From Tanytarsus gracilentus (taxonomy: Eukaryota > Arthropoda > Insecta > Diptera > Chironomidae): 64,000 nucleotides of DNA. Positions 50,111 through 62,876 of this stretch are shown in pieces. The position numbers and the translations under genes were made by a program. The notes below the pieces were generated by a model, which saw only the letters and a list, made by a program, of their open reading frames with translations, was not told where the DNA came from and searched no databases. Every line of letters begins with the position of its first letter. The stretch's first letter is position 1. The stretch is taken from positions 3,410,001 to 3,474,000 of the forward strand of contig JAXRKN010000037.1 in assembly GCA_038502055.1 (NCBI GenBank). The letters run 5' to 3'.

Positions 50111-50918
50111 GAGAAGATAAACGTTGAAGAAGTAAAACATGAGAGGTTTGCTAATAATTTTGGTGCTTGTTGCTTTTGTCTCGGTTGAGGCTCAGCGAAA
50201 GGTTAAAAAAGATTCCGATTTCGTTAAATGGAAGAATCAATTCAAAAAAGATAAATGGGAAGACAAAGATTCAGCATCGCTTGAGAAAAGAGCTGCGAGA
50301 GTTTTGGAGAAGAAAAATAGATGCAAGAAGCACAATGAAGGCAAGACTGCAACATGGGTGTGTGGTTCTAACGAAAATGATCATTTAACGAGTGAAGAGG
50401 AAGAAAGCAGATTAAAAGGACTTAGACCTCCAGTTGAGGCTCGTGCACTTCCAAGAGCACCAGTTTTTAACTCTTTTAGTCCCGCAACTTTACCTGTAAC
50501 TGTCGATTGGACCAGTAAGTGTCCACCCGTTTATAATCAAGGAAGATGTGGAAGTTGTTGGGCATTTGCTGCTATTACAACTCTTGAGTGCTACAATAGA
50601 ATAAAAAATTTGCCCTTTACCACACTTTCACCTCAATTTTTAATCGATTGTGATATAACTTCGTCGAATAAACAGTGCAACGGAGGCTGGCCAAGAGTTG
50701 CATTCGATAATCTTATTACTAGGTTCGGTACCTCATGTTCTAGATTAGCTGATTATCCATACCTTTCCGCAAATTATAATGCTACATATACTGGTTATTC
50801 AACGTGTAAAAGTACACTCAGAAGATATCCACTTAACTACACAAGCACATATCAGGTTAATGTCAACGGCAATGAAGCCAATTTGAAATATTTAATCGCA
50901 AATTATGGACCTGTCTCT

Positions 50919-50926
50919 ATTGGAAT
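50919..50926 (+). repeat. Target-site duplication, left copy (ATTGGAAT)
   Basis: Eight-base direct repeat identical to 51686-51693. It fits the nTnnnnAn target preference of hAT transposases. Confidence 0.92.
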
Positions 50927-51685
50927 TAGAGTTTCTCACGGGTAACCCGGGTACGGGTATACCCGGGTATGCCCGTCAATTTTACTAACCGGGTATACCC
51001 GGAAAATTGCTCTACCCTTACCCGGGTAAAAATTAAAAAATTCGAAGAAAATTTTCTTAATTTTTTTTGTGAAAAAATCTTGCTCCATAACTGCTTTTTA
51101 TAAGTTTTGTGTAAACCAATACCTGAAAATGTTTTGTTTACAATGAATTTTATCACTTATCAAAACTACATGACTTAAGAAGGTTTACCTATATAAATTT
51201 AGATTCGTTTGTGAAATTTTTTAATTCAAAAAAGTATTTTGAAACATCAAGTGCAAGTGCAACAAAAAAGTAGCCATGAGATGACATCAGAAGACTCAAA
51301 CAAAGATCTCCAATTTTGGACCGATTGTTTAAAGCTTTACTAACGATTCAGGCAACATCAGTTACTTCATAGAGGGCATTTTTAGAGGCTGGAGATATTG
51401 TAACAAAGGCTAGAACTCGAATGTCAGACCTTCACTGTGTAATGTTCCTTAAGAACTATTTCCTTTAAACTTTTTATATTTCTTTTAATCTATTCATTTT
51501 CTGTTTAAAAACTTTTATTTCTGTTACTAAAAATGCTCTATGTAAAGATAAGCCGAAAATTTGAGTAAAAATAGGTATATTTTTTTAAAAAATTTCTTAC
51601 CCGGGCATGCCCGGGCTACCCGGGTAGTAAATTTTTTTACCCGGGTAGGACTAAATCTCATTACCCGGGCATTTGAGAAACTCTA
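50927..51685 (+). mobile_element. hAT-superfamily non-autonomous transposon (759 bp)
   Basis: Perfect 12-bp terminal inverted repeats, TAGAGTTTCTCA at the left and its complement TGAGAAACTCTA at the right, flanked by an 8-bp target duplication. Terminal sequence, target length and target preference all fit hAT. There is no transposase frame; the interior is AT-rich. Both ends carry dense palindromic CCCGGGTA/TACCCGGG repeats (about 50937-51030 and 51598-51670), likely transposase-binding or fold-back sequences. It would be moved by a hAT transposase encoded elsewhere. Orientation is arbitrary. Confidence 0.93.
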
Positions 51686-51693
51686 ATTGGAAT
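51686..51693 (+). repeat. Target-site duplication, right copy (ATTGGAAT)
   Basis: Identical to the left copy at 50919-50926. Coding sequence homologous to copy A resumes here in frame (IGMWASSAFMSYRSGVF). Confidence 0.92.
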
Positions 51694-52227
51694 GTGGGCT
51701 TCATCGGCATTCATGAGCTACAGAAGTGGAGTTTTTTCCGATCCACTTTGTCCTGTCAAAACGGCAACAGTTCCACAATGTGACTTTAAAAATGTCAATC
51801 ATGGTGAGTTTAACAATGATTTTTTCAATAATTAATTTTTAAAATGTCAATCTAAATTAGCTATGGTAATTATTGGCTATACCACTCTCAATGGCGTTCC
51901 AGTGTGGATTGTCAGAAATTCATGGGGTAAGAAAAAATTAAAATTCTATAAAAATTCAACTAATTTTGCTCTATAGGTTCGACCTGGGGTACTGCTGGTA
52001 ACGTTTACATGCGTCGGGATGCAACCAATAACTGCAATCCTGCTTGCTTCGCAATGTTCGTCGACTAAACGAATATGAAAAATTTATCTTCAAATTATCT
52101 TTCTTACCACACAAATTTTTCTGTTACAGCAGCCATAAAACAGCAGAAGAATAAGGTTGAATAAGATTGATTGAATTTTTGTGTTTTTCTTCTTACTTCA
52201 TTACATTTTTCTTCTTCTCTCTCATGA

Positions 52228-52233
52228 AATAAA
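52228..52233 (+). other. Poly(A) signal of cysteine protease B
   Basis: AATAAA about 160 bases after the stop codon, the first exact hexamer downstream. Confidence 0.5.
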
Positions 52234-52908
52234 ATTCTTCGAGAAGAGTGAAGAAAGCTCATGTTAGGCCCACCGAAAAAAGTGAGGTCAATATATGAGA
52301 TTGATTCTCATTCTATTGAATTCTCCGCCCACAGTAAATTGTGAAAAATGCTTTTCCACTTTTCTAAACACATTTCACTTGTGTGCGGTAAGCCTCGCAC
52401 TCAAAATAATCACCAAACCGCTCCACGATCTCCCGCATATTCCCAGCAGTGAGCATGAAAAGAAGAAAAATTGTTTGAGAGAAAAAAACTTTTTAAATTC
52501 TTTTGTATTGCGTTTTTCGATATTCGATTTATTTTTTCTCTCTCTTCTCCCTCTTCAAATTTGATTATCTTTCCTGCCTTTCCTTCCTTTCGCTGTTTCC
52601 TGCCGCTCCAAATGCTGGTTGATTTTTAATAGCCCCTAATGATATTCTCTATGTGCTTAGACTTAAGTCTTGAGAAAAGTCAATATTATTCGGAGGAGGA
52701 GGAGAGAGAAATGTAATTAAGCATGGCTTAATTGGAATGAATGCATTAATTTTTTATGAGGTTTTGTCAATGTATCTTACATGACACAAACTTTTCGAAA
52801 ATGTTTTCCTTTCACAAAATTTTAATCAGCAAATTTAAACATTGATTTGTGATTAAACTTTAACGCTTTTTAAATGATCTCAAAAGTGCACTAATATTTT
52901 ATATTAAA

Positions 52909-52985
52909 TTTTTTTTTTTATTTGTTTTGTTTGTTTTTTGTTTGGTATTTGGGGGGGGGGGCGAGAAAAAAAAAAAAAAAAAAAA
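52909..52985. repeat. Homopolymer island: T11, G11, A20
   Basis: A run of 11 T (52909-52919), T-rich sequence, 11 G (52951-52961), CGAG, then 20 A (52966-52985). Such adjacent runs are unlike the rest of the window. They may be a true low-complexity site or an assembly/sequencing error. Confidence 0.85.
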
Positions 52986-55900
52986 CGGGTTACGCTAAAA
53001 ATCTCAAAAATATAATTTTTTTAAAATTTTTTAAATTAATGCTATTTTGCTTAATCTATTTAATAAAACACGTGTTATCAGTTTGAAATTCTCTTATTTG
53101 ATGTTATTAAAAATTGTTACGTCAAAAGTGAGTTGAAAAAAAAATATTTTTTCAATATGTTGCATCACATCCAATTTTCAATTTTCCCACATGCAATTTT
53201 ATCTCTCGTCAATTTACTTTTCCACTTCATTTGAGTTTCCTTCGTCCCCAACGTCAATAAAAATCTACTTCATGTGATTTTCTCTCGTCCATTTCTTTTG
53301 TGCGATGTGAAAATGTGTCAAAGACATCATTAAATCGAATGCATAAGGAAATTTAACAATCTATTCAACAATGAGACATTTTTTGGTCAGTGTGTATATC
53401 GATAAAAGGACTTCGTTCGGGTCCATCTATAATGAAATTCTTGATTTCATTTTCCGACACTTTGTTAACGTTCCTCACTCTTTCCATTTTGATGTGTCCA
53501 TTTTGTTGCTTTGAAATAAATTCTCATTGTTTGCCTCTCATTTGAGATAGCTGATAAGAAATTCCTTTCTTGGTTGCCGGAGTTGATTGGTTTCTGTGGC
53601 CTTCTTCAAGTTAACTTCAGAGCTTTGTTTTTTCTTCAATGCACAGCACCGAATATTCTGTGTGTTTTCGGCCCTTTATCGAACGGAATTTTTACACATT
53701 GCTGATTAAGGAACTTCCAACTATATTCAACTGACCCTTTTTTAAACGGAATTTTCTTTGTTAGATACGATTGAAATTAACTTTGATTCAAATAAATTTA
53801 CAATATTTATTGAATGTGGTTGCACTGATAGAATCGCTGCTTTAATTTACCTTCGATTTTAATGACTATATAAACTTTCATAAGAGAGTTGCCACTAGAA
53901 CTCCCACCCTTAAACTTCCTCAACAGACACTCGAAAATAAGCCGCAGAGTGCCTATTGAACGAGTTCGATTTACTCAACACTCAAATTGCAGGATTATTC
54001 ACAGGAAATTCTCTCACTTAAGCTTCTCGCTCTTATTGAATGGAAAAACCATCGGCACACACACAGCAGATAATAATAACAAGCATAATCGTAAAATGAA
54101 CTTTACATTTTCTCTCCCTTCACCACCGGTTCCATGCATGTATACACACATATGAAGAAATAATAAGAACTCACGATAAGCTCTCTATCTCCCTCACCAT
54201 GCCTCGCCTTTGATAATGGAAAATATTGAATATTATGCCATCATGTACACACATGCTTATATCGACGCTGAGCTGCGTGTGTTGAGTGAAAAAAAATGTA
54301 AATGACAAAAAAATTGGGCAAAATTGAAAAATTTCTTTTTGGGTTAAAAGAGATTTTTTTTATCATTTTTGAAGTGCTTTAAAAATTTAAAGTGGATAAA
54401 ATAATTTTGAAATAATATTAGATGCTTAAATAAATTTAAAATATCCAGTCATTCCCATCTCAAACAGCTATCGAGTTAGCAGTAATTTTTCAAAAATCTT
54501 CCACCAATTGACGTATCTCAATAATCATCACTAAACCTCCATCAGTTCCTGTACACTCATGGCAAAAAAATATTCGAGATCACTTTTCAACACGATTGAT
54601 TGATGTATGAGGAGAGAACAAAATTCCTTTAAGCCTCACATATGAACATACAGAAACTCTAATCCATGAAATTTATGCAGATCCTCTTCATGTCATGAGT
54701 GTGTGTGTTTATGCCTCAAGTGCCTTCGTCTATTGTTCATATACCGTTGATAGAAGGCAACGAGAGAAATTTAAATTTTTTACTTAGCATGCACATATCA
54801 ATTCATTGGCGATAATTTTTATGCGTGTGTGTGTGCCATTACCTACAACAAAAGAAAATCGAGAATTGAAAGGAAATGTTTCAATGTGTTTAAAGTGGAT
54901 GGAGGACGAGGAATAGAAAAAAAAATGGATGAAAAGAGGTTACTGGTGAGTGAAAATCGAGAGGCAAAAAATGGAAATTATGAAAATCCTCAGGAAAGGA
55001 GATTTAGGAAGATGTCGTTCGGAAATTTGAGAAGGGTTCACCATGCCATGCCATCATGCCTCAGCTCATCCATTCTCACAATCAACGCCCATCCCACATC
55101 CAAAGCATCCCTCTATTCATCGAAACGTCGCTCCTCGTTGTTGTTGTTATGTGTTGCCGAAACGAACTCAGCGGAGAGGAGAAGAAGTTGAATTCAATGT
55201 TGGCGTGCAATCAATCAATTTACATGATAAAAAGATTTTCCCTCAACTTCTTATTCATTCACCACCACTCTCCGATTTTCTCCATCGTCGCTTTCTATAA
55301 CGTTAAGCGAGCTCTCTCGCTGTATATTGATGATAGTAAGCGTCTCTCCCGCTTTTGACCCGCCATTCTTTCATCATCCTTTTGTGTCATCTCTAAATCT
55401 GAATAATGTACTGTTCACCGATTAAATGCCATTATCTTCTTCTGCCCGCATATTTTGCTTCTCATTCTATTTTTTGCTCATTTCAATGAGCGACGATTTA
55501 GAAATTATTTGAGGGAAAATGTAGTAAATTTTAATGTTTTTAAGTTTTATTACAAATTTTAAAGATTATTTTTCAGAAAAATTCTAAAAAATTTAAATGA
55601 CTGAAAAAACTTTTTTGGAAGTGAACATTTTTTTAAAGATTACTTAGCTCTCGAAATTGAGCTCGAACAAATTTTTTCCTTTTATAAATCCCAACTTTAA
55701 ATAAAGCCCAGTTGTCCATTTTCATTCAGATTTGTTGGTAAACACACAACAATAGCCACAGCATACTCGGATTTAATATTCTATTCTATACACTATGCAG
55801 TGGACATCTCCAACTGACTCTCACTCTCATCCACCGACGTTTTTATTTACTTTCTCGATGACAAATTGAATTTAAATTAAAATGCTTTTCTCGGCTTTTA

Positions 55901-58900
55901 TTATCCTTTCCTCCCTCCCGCGTGAGTAAAGGGCAGAATTTGACTTCTCTTTCTTCTGTTGTTGTTGTGCTGAGTCGGAATTAAAAAAAGGGTTTGTTTA
56001 CGTTTTGAGTGATTTATGAGATTTTAAAGCATCTTCAAGTCACTCGTTTCTGGCTTTTTTATGGCTTATCTTCTTTTATCCGTCAAATCAAGAGGAATCA
56101 TTTGATGGCGACTATAAAGTGCGTGGGTATAGATAATATTGTCAGTGTATTGCTTTGAGAAAAAAAATCGTAAATTGTATGGGCGGAAATATAACTTTTG
56201 AGCTGTTGTGGAAAAAGTCGCTGAAAAATCTTTTACGATTCATTCAGGAGAAATTTCCATGGAAATTCTATGAGGCTGTTTGTGTCTTTTTATTTCCTGC
56301 AAACTAGAATTTTTTTTTCTTTTACTAAGCGACAATAAAACTGAAATTTTGTGACTCTCAACGCAGGTTTGGTGGAACTTAATTAAATTTAAGGATGCAT
56401 CGTAAAAAGAAAATAAAAAGTTCTCTTCTTTGCCGACTTTCTAGAGAGCAATTTATTGCAAATGTAAGAGAAAAAGTTAAAGTTCATTTTGTGGTTGATT
56501 TTTAAGTAGTGAAGTTGTCGAAATTTTTAGCTTTAAATTTTTTTAATAAAACTTTTCCGAGTTTTTTTAATTCAATCCAATACTGGCATTAACTTATGTG
56601 AAAACATTTATTTTACATTCGATGTCAAATAAACGTTTGAAAATTAAATTCCTTCACTATTTAATCATCAGCCATCGTTGTTTAAATTGCAACTGTTTGA
56701 AAAATGGCGCTTAAAAAGGTGAAATTCAGTTTACTAGCAAATATTTACGGAGAATAAATAAAAATCAGAGGAAATTGCATGCGCATGTAAAAGTGACAAA
56801 GAGGAATGGAAAAACATTTTTTCTCACTCGCTCTTCCGTTTATGCTCGCAACACATTTTTAATGAAAATTTCAAACATTTGCGAGCTATTTGATTTAACT
56901 TTATGTATGTATGGATGCAAATAGTAGCGACAGAGTCGCTCTTGTTTGTGGACCTAATTGCTAGATTGTAGTCGTGTCATGTGAACCATGTCGTGTAAAT
57001 GAAATTTTCAATTAACAAGCATTCCATTATAGAGATGACTTCAGCCATTGATTTTACAATTTGCTATTTCTCTCGCACTCAACGTCGATTACATTCGTTC
57101 CAGTTTGCTTGCTTAGCCTTTCAAGCTTTTCCTGCTACAATACTCAATATTTTTTTGCATTTCGTCACTCGATTTAGATGAATAATCTAATAATGCTTCA
57201 AAATTTGCTCTCGACGACGATGTTGTGAAATTTATTCTTCGTTTGCATATTAAAATTTGATTTCATCCAAGGAGTCTTGTTGATGATGAAGTAATTGACA
57301 AATTTCCTCAAAATTTCCAATTCAAAATTCAAGAATATGACTAAATAGTTTAAAGATCATTTGAAGCTTTATACTTTCACACAAATTTTAGCTCTGAAAA
57401 TTTAAAAAATAAGAAGAACTTTTTGTTATTTTTCTTAGAATTTTTATTTTATATTTTTGAACAATGTCCATATTTAAATGTTTTTTTTTCTTCACTTCTT
57501 TAAAGAATTTCTCATCGAGTGTGGATGAACTTTTATTTATTTTATTTTTACTCCCACGGGGGCACGTTGTACGTTGTGATCTCATTTTTCACTTTTGCTA
57601 AAGTTTTTCATTTTCGACTTTAATGATTTTATCCCATAATTTTCTTTATTTCTCGAATTTCAATCAAAAAATGAAACATTTAAAGTATGAATAATTGCAG
57701 AATATAAATTACAAAAAAGAGAGAAAATTAATTAACCTTTTTTTCTTTAAAGTTGATATAGAGATAATTTTTTTAATATTTATTATTTCTCGCTCGAAAT
57801 CGACGCGGGAGATAAAAAGTTTGAAAAATGAGTTTTCGTATGTATGGAAATAGAGAAAAAATTTCCTCGCGACAATTTCGAGGGAGTTTCACATTTTTTT
57901 TGAATGAAAATTTATTTATTAAAATTAATTCATGTGTGTTTCCTGTGTCGTGTGAATCTGTATGTGAGTGTGTGTAATTAAGTGTAATACTTCTTAATTT
58001 TTTTTCTTTAAATATTTAACGATTTTTTTCATCATTTCTTTATATACACCTTGATGAATGAAACATTTTTTAATATTTTTTTTATAATATACGAAAAAAC
58101 AAAAAAGAAGAACTTTATTAAAAATTATTTATTAATCCTTCATACCCACTTTAGCGTCCATCGTCATCGACAAGTATAAATAATTCTCTCGATGCGATAT
58201 AAAAAGTTTTTACTCTCATTTGCACCCTCTCATAGTAAAAATCATTTTGCTCATTCAATTAAATCTTTGTCGCTATTTTTTTGTGTGTTTTATGCTCTGA
58301 CATTTCTATGTTTTTTTCATCATTTAAAAAAATATTATTACATTATGCATCTTCACCTAACTGTATTTAAGCATCATCTCCGGCTTTCGACTAAAAATCT
58401 GGCTAGAGAGTGAGTAAGAGGAGGACTCGATGCAAAAATGGATAATTTTTCCATTACGAGTGGGCATGTTTTTTCTTGTTTCCGGGCGTTGATTGAAATT
58501 TCTGATTACATTCCGATAAAATTTGTTGTTATGACTCATAAGCATTTCCGAGGATAATTTTTTTTTCATATACTCACATTTTTTTATTAAATTTTTTTTA
58601 TTCATTTTTTAAAGATGAAAATTCAAAAACATTTTGGTTTTTTCAATGACTATAATGAAATTGTTAATTTGATCTTAATTTACACATTTATACTGCTGGC
58701 TTCATCAAATATCCTTCTCATAATTCATATTTTGCCTTGTAATCAAAAAATTACAACAATTTATTACTTTTTTTTGCGATATTTACACTCGTTAAAATTT
58801 TTCTTATTTAATTCTTGTGTTGTCTTTTTTTCGCATTCAAAAAATGACTTGTTTACTAATGATATAAGAATAAAGTTTTTTAATTAATTTACTTCTTTCT

Positions 58901-60040
58901 TCTTATGAACTCTTATCATCATCATCATCATCTTTTGTGTGTTTCATAATGTACGTATATATGGATTGATAGAAAACGAGAATATATAGAGAAAAGTGTA
59001 GAAAAAGAAGAAAAAAGGACAAATTTTTGACAGTTTGACATTTTTCTTCCGATTAGATTGATGATAATTGAGATTTTAAAGAGGGGAGATGAGGTTAGTA
59101 AGAAAGTTTTTTTTCAGATTGACGTTTAGATCAAAAAAATTTGTCATCCGATATGAGAAAAAAAATAAGTGATGACTTTATCGCAAAGCTGATACTTACA
59201 TTAATTTATTGCTTTCAATTAATTACAACAATTTATGTTTATTTAAAAAAATAAAAAAGGAATTTTTAAAACTTAAAAATATTTTTCGTGATTGATGGAA
59301 GCGAGTCAAAAAATATTTAAAAATGCTCAATTCCAGGAAAAACTTTTTTGGTCGAATGAGAATTTTTAACATCTTTTTTTATCAAATTTCAAACCCTTGA
59401 AATTATTGTATGTTTGTATATATTTACGTTCACATGTGGCAGCATTGCTGTTAGACACAATTCTAAAATTTATGTCAATTGAACCCAAAACAGCGATTGT
59501 CACACATTTCGAAACATATCTCTCGAAGAGTTTGGTTTTTTTGGGTAAAATACGACATTAAGAATTTTCACGTTATCGTGACATAAACATTGACGTTTTG
59601 CGAGTTGTGAGAAAGATTTTATGTAAAATTGAGTGAGAGTAAGGCAACACAAAAAGTTTACGTCGTTTGAAAAGGATTGATTTTTGTGGGTTCTCCCTCT
59701 TTTTATGCCTTACATCAAACAACATATACTCTCATCATTATCACGCTTTTATGTTTTTATTATGAAACGCAAATAAAGAAATAAAAGAGCTTTTTAGAGC
59801 GTGGAAATTGTTTATAGACGTCATTGTTGTATATAAATTTTCTTCTTCATCATCTTGCTTATAAGTTTTATGATTTAACATGCAGACATTTAGAAAAACA
59901 CGATAAAATCATTTTTTTGTCTTATAAATTTTTTAAATATTTTTTTTTTTCGATCGACACCACACGCGGACGCACTCGATAATATATTGGAGAGTTTGTG
60001 CAAGATCCGCAAAAGATTTTTTTTGTCACAAAGATTTGCT

Positions 60041-60052
60041 GTGTGTGTGTGT
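60041..60052. repeat. (GT)n microsatellite
   Basis: Six GT dinucleotides; a short simple repeat. Confidence 0.85.
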
Positions 60053-62731
60053 TCAAATATAATATATAAATTTATAATTAATCTTGTTCTCTTTTAGTAC
60101 ATTTAAATAGTTTAAGGCCCATACGATAAAAGTGTTTTAACAGACAAGAGAAAAACAAAGAATTTTTTATTCTTTTTCATTTATTTTTACCGCTATAATC
60201 GGATGCTGAATTATTATGATGAGAATGCTAATCTCATCATGGTTTTTCATCTAAAAAGGTTTCCTTGCGAGAAAAATGTGAAAGGGGAGAGATGAATGAA
60301 GAATTAATGAGAGAAGATGATGGAAAATTTTTGAGCGGAGTTCATGAAGAGTTTTCAGCCCTTGAACTCACTCCCACAAAAACCCTCCAAAATCTCTTTT
60401 GGAAAAGAAAAATATAGCGAGATTATAAAACTGGAAAATAATTAGATGAATTTCTACCATATGACAACGGAAAAAGCTTAATTTAATTCTTTTTAATATT
60501 TTTCATCTTTTTTCTTGTGTATAAAATATTGTCGAAATTTTTTTATACAAATATTTTTTCCATTTATACCTATTTAATGTATTTTATTTCTTTCTTCATC
60601 TTATTTAATCCATCTTTCTGGTTCTTTAATTCTTCTTCTTGTGATTTTGTTCTTTTTTGTGTGTGAGAAATTTTTTTTCGAGGGAAAAACAAGAAAAACT
60701 GTTTTGTTGGCATCTTTTTATCATTTTCTTCTCACTTGACATGACTAGTTGTTGTTATGAAACTCTCGACTATGTTTTTAAATGATTTGGAAATTTTTCT
60801 CGTTTAAAAAATTAAATTTATGGGGAGAAAGTTTTGAGTTGTGGAAACAGTAAAATATTTGCTGGACATGAATGAATTTTGCACTCAATTAAAAACTTAG
60901 AAATCTTAACTTCTTGTTGCAGCTTAACATCATCATCAAAAGTCATCTTCGTCATATTTTTTGTGCTTTTCATTTCTTATAAAAATTGTCTTAGCTGCCA
61001 CATGCATGATATTGTAGGGAGGTTGGGGGATGAGAAAGGACTCGAGTGGATTTTCTTATAAATTTATGTGAGTGTGAAGTAAGATGGAGAAAGAGACAAA
61101 AATAGCATGAGTTCATCATAAAAGGACCTTCAAGCTTTTTCTTTTCAATTATTTTAAACTTCGTTGCACATTTTTGAGTTAGAAAATTCTCGGGATGACA
61201 ATTGATGATGAAAGTCAAAACTTTTTTCCTCTTCATAACAATTTTTTTTCTCTTCTTTTGTGTCGAGTTTCATTCATTTTTCATTTCATGGTGATATGTT
61301 CATGTGTCATAAATGAAATATTATCCTTGGCCAATTATTTCTTTTTTTGCTTCTTCAAGGAATTAATAATATATTCGGTGGATATTTTCATTTTTATTCA
61401 TTATGCGTGTAACTTTCTTCCATAATAAACTTTGAGAGAAAATTTTTGTGTGATTGTGATTTGAAAGAGTATCAAAAGTTTTTTTTACCAATTAAATATT
61501 ATTCGATTATAAGATTGCGATAAATTTGTGAAATACAAAGTGACAAAAGATATTTTTTTTCGGGTACAAGGAAAAATTAGCGAGAAAAATTCGTTTAAAA
61601 CTTTTTTATTTTACTTTTTATAATTGACTTTTGAAAATTGAGAAAATTTGCCGTATTTTGTATGTTTTTATGTGTTTGGTTGTCATTCACATCTTTTTTG
61701 TCTTTTTTCCTACTTTTCACTTTTTTTTCTTGAGAGTAGATTTAAATTATTGCTTATTTTTCCAAATCAGTCAACGCGAATAAATACGCGAACACAAGAC
61801 TACACTTTCAACTTTTTTTTCATGTTGATTTTTTTCTAGTTGGAATATTCTTTGGGTGTTTCAAATTTCCTAGAGAACCATTTCTATCGAGAGAAATTCG
61901 ACGAAAAATGGTCGTGTAAGGAAAGAGGATTTTTCTCAATCATTTAATGCTACGATAGCCAAATTTTTTTATGTATTCATAAATGGAAACTTAATTTGCA
62001 ACGTAAATTCATTAAAACTAGCCATTTAAGTAAACTCCTAAAAGTTTTATTCTCATATTATTTTTTTTCACATTCTAGTATCATCAAAAAACAGGTGACA
62101 CAATTGCGGTTTAAAATACACAAATGCGCGCATTGATTTAGTAATTTTAAATATTTTTTTGCCTATCTATCTATCCATTTTTTGTTTTAGAGTTCATTTC
62201 CATATTTAAGTTGGTGAAAAGCTGGAAAATTCTTTCTCGATTTTACCTCAAACATTGTGCTTAGGCCTCACACATCGATGGCATTTTCATGAGGCTAACC
62301 TTTTCATTTTTATTTATTTTGAAAATTTTCTAATATCAAATTTTGAAATATTTCTTTGCTGCGGTGAGAAAAACAGAGATAATGAAAAACTTAAATTTTT
62401 ATATTTTATTCCTTTTTTTCGTAGCCACACGTAATAATGATTGATGATTTTTTCAAAAAAGAGAATGATGTTGATTATTATTGTTGTGTTTTGTTAAACG
62501 TCAGTAAAATTTACATATTTACACATTAAATATTTTTTCAGGAGTTTTTGGTATTTTGGGTGAAAAAAAATTGAGATTTTGAAAAAAGTTTTTATTTACA
62601 CATTTTTTTTTGTTGAGAATGTGAATAATTCGTGCCAATAGTTTTTTTTGTGAGATGAATTAACTCGCAATGATTATTTTTTCTTTCGTGGTCAAAAGCT
62701 TCACATTCATCACTTTTGATAATAATTTTAA

Positions 62732-62876
62732 ATGCGAAGAAACATAACAACTATCATATTTTTATTTTCCATTTCGTCTATGCATGTCCACGGCGGATTT
62801 TACAACGTTAAAAGCCAATTCAAAAGCAAGAAAGAGTTCACGAGAAATGCACACATAAAGGCTTGGAAAAAGCTAT
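62732..62876 (+). CDS. Possible first exon of a secreted protein (weak)
   Basis: An ATG opens a frame with basic residues (MRRN), a hydrophobic core (ITTIIFLFSISS) and a plausible cleavage site near MHVHG, as in a signal peptide. A hydrophilic, Lys-rich stretch (GFYNVKSQFKSKKEF onward) follows. A GTAAAT donor at 62877 ends the balanced part of the frame after 48 codons plus one base. Beyond it the frame turns into Phe-rich sequence typical of non-coding T-rich DNA. GC content of the proposed exon is visibly higher than that of its surroundings. No family was recognised and no second exon was found before the window ends. Confidence 0.3.

Larger units (their letters stand above)
50139..52068 (+). 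pseudogene. Papain-family cysteine protease, copy B, broken by a transposon
   Basis: Paralogue of the protease at 21873-23025 with the same three-exon design. Exon 1 is 50139-51803 (including the insertion), exon 2 is 51861-51926 and exon 3 is 51977-52068; introns are GT-AG at the same codons and phase 1. It has a signal peptide (1-18), an I29-like propeptide (about 31-95), oxyanion Gln134, catalytic Cys140 in QGRCGSCWAF, then His in VNHA and Asn in RNSWG encoded after the break. A 759-bp element sits in codon 263, and its sequence gives a stop after 268 residues, before His and Asn. Discounting the element and one 8-bp duplication, the frame is otherwise intact (352 codons including stop), so the break looks recent. 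A poly(A) signal is at 52228-52233. Confidence 0.92.
52234..62731. other. Long AT-rich region without supported genes
   Basis: About 10.5 kb with no exon that could be defended. It includes the homopolymer island at 52909-52985, a segment of higher GC with overlapping frames at about 55020-55370, a (GT)n run at 60041-60052 and, from roughly 57.4 kb on, strikingly T-rich plus-strand sequence. It could be intergenic or an intron of a gene that extends beyond the right edge. Confidence 0.5.
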
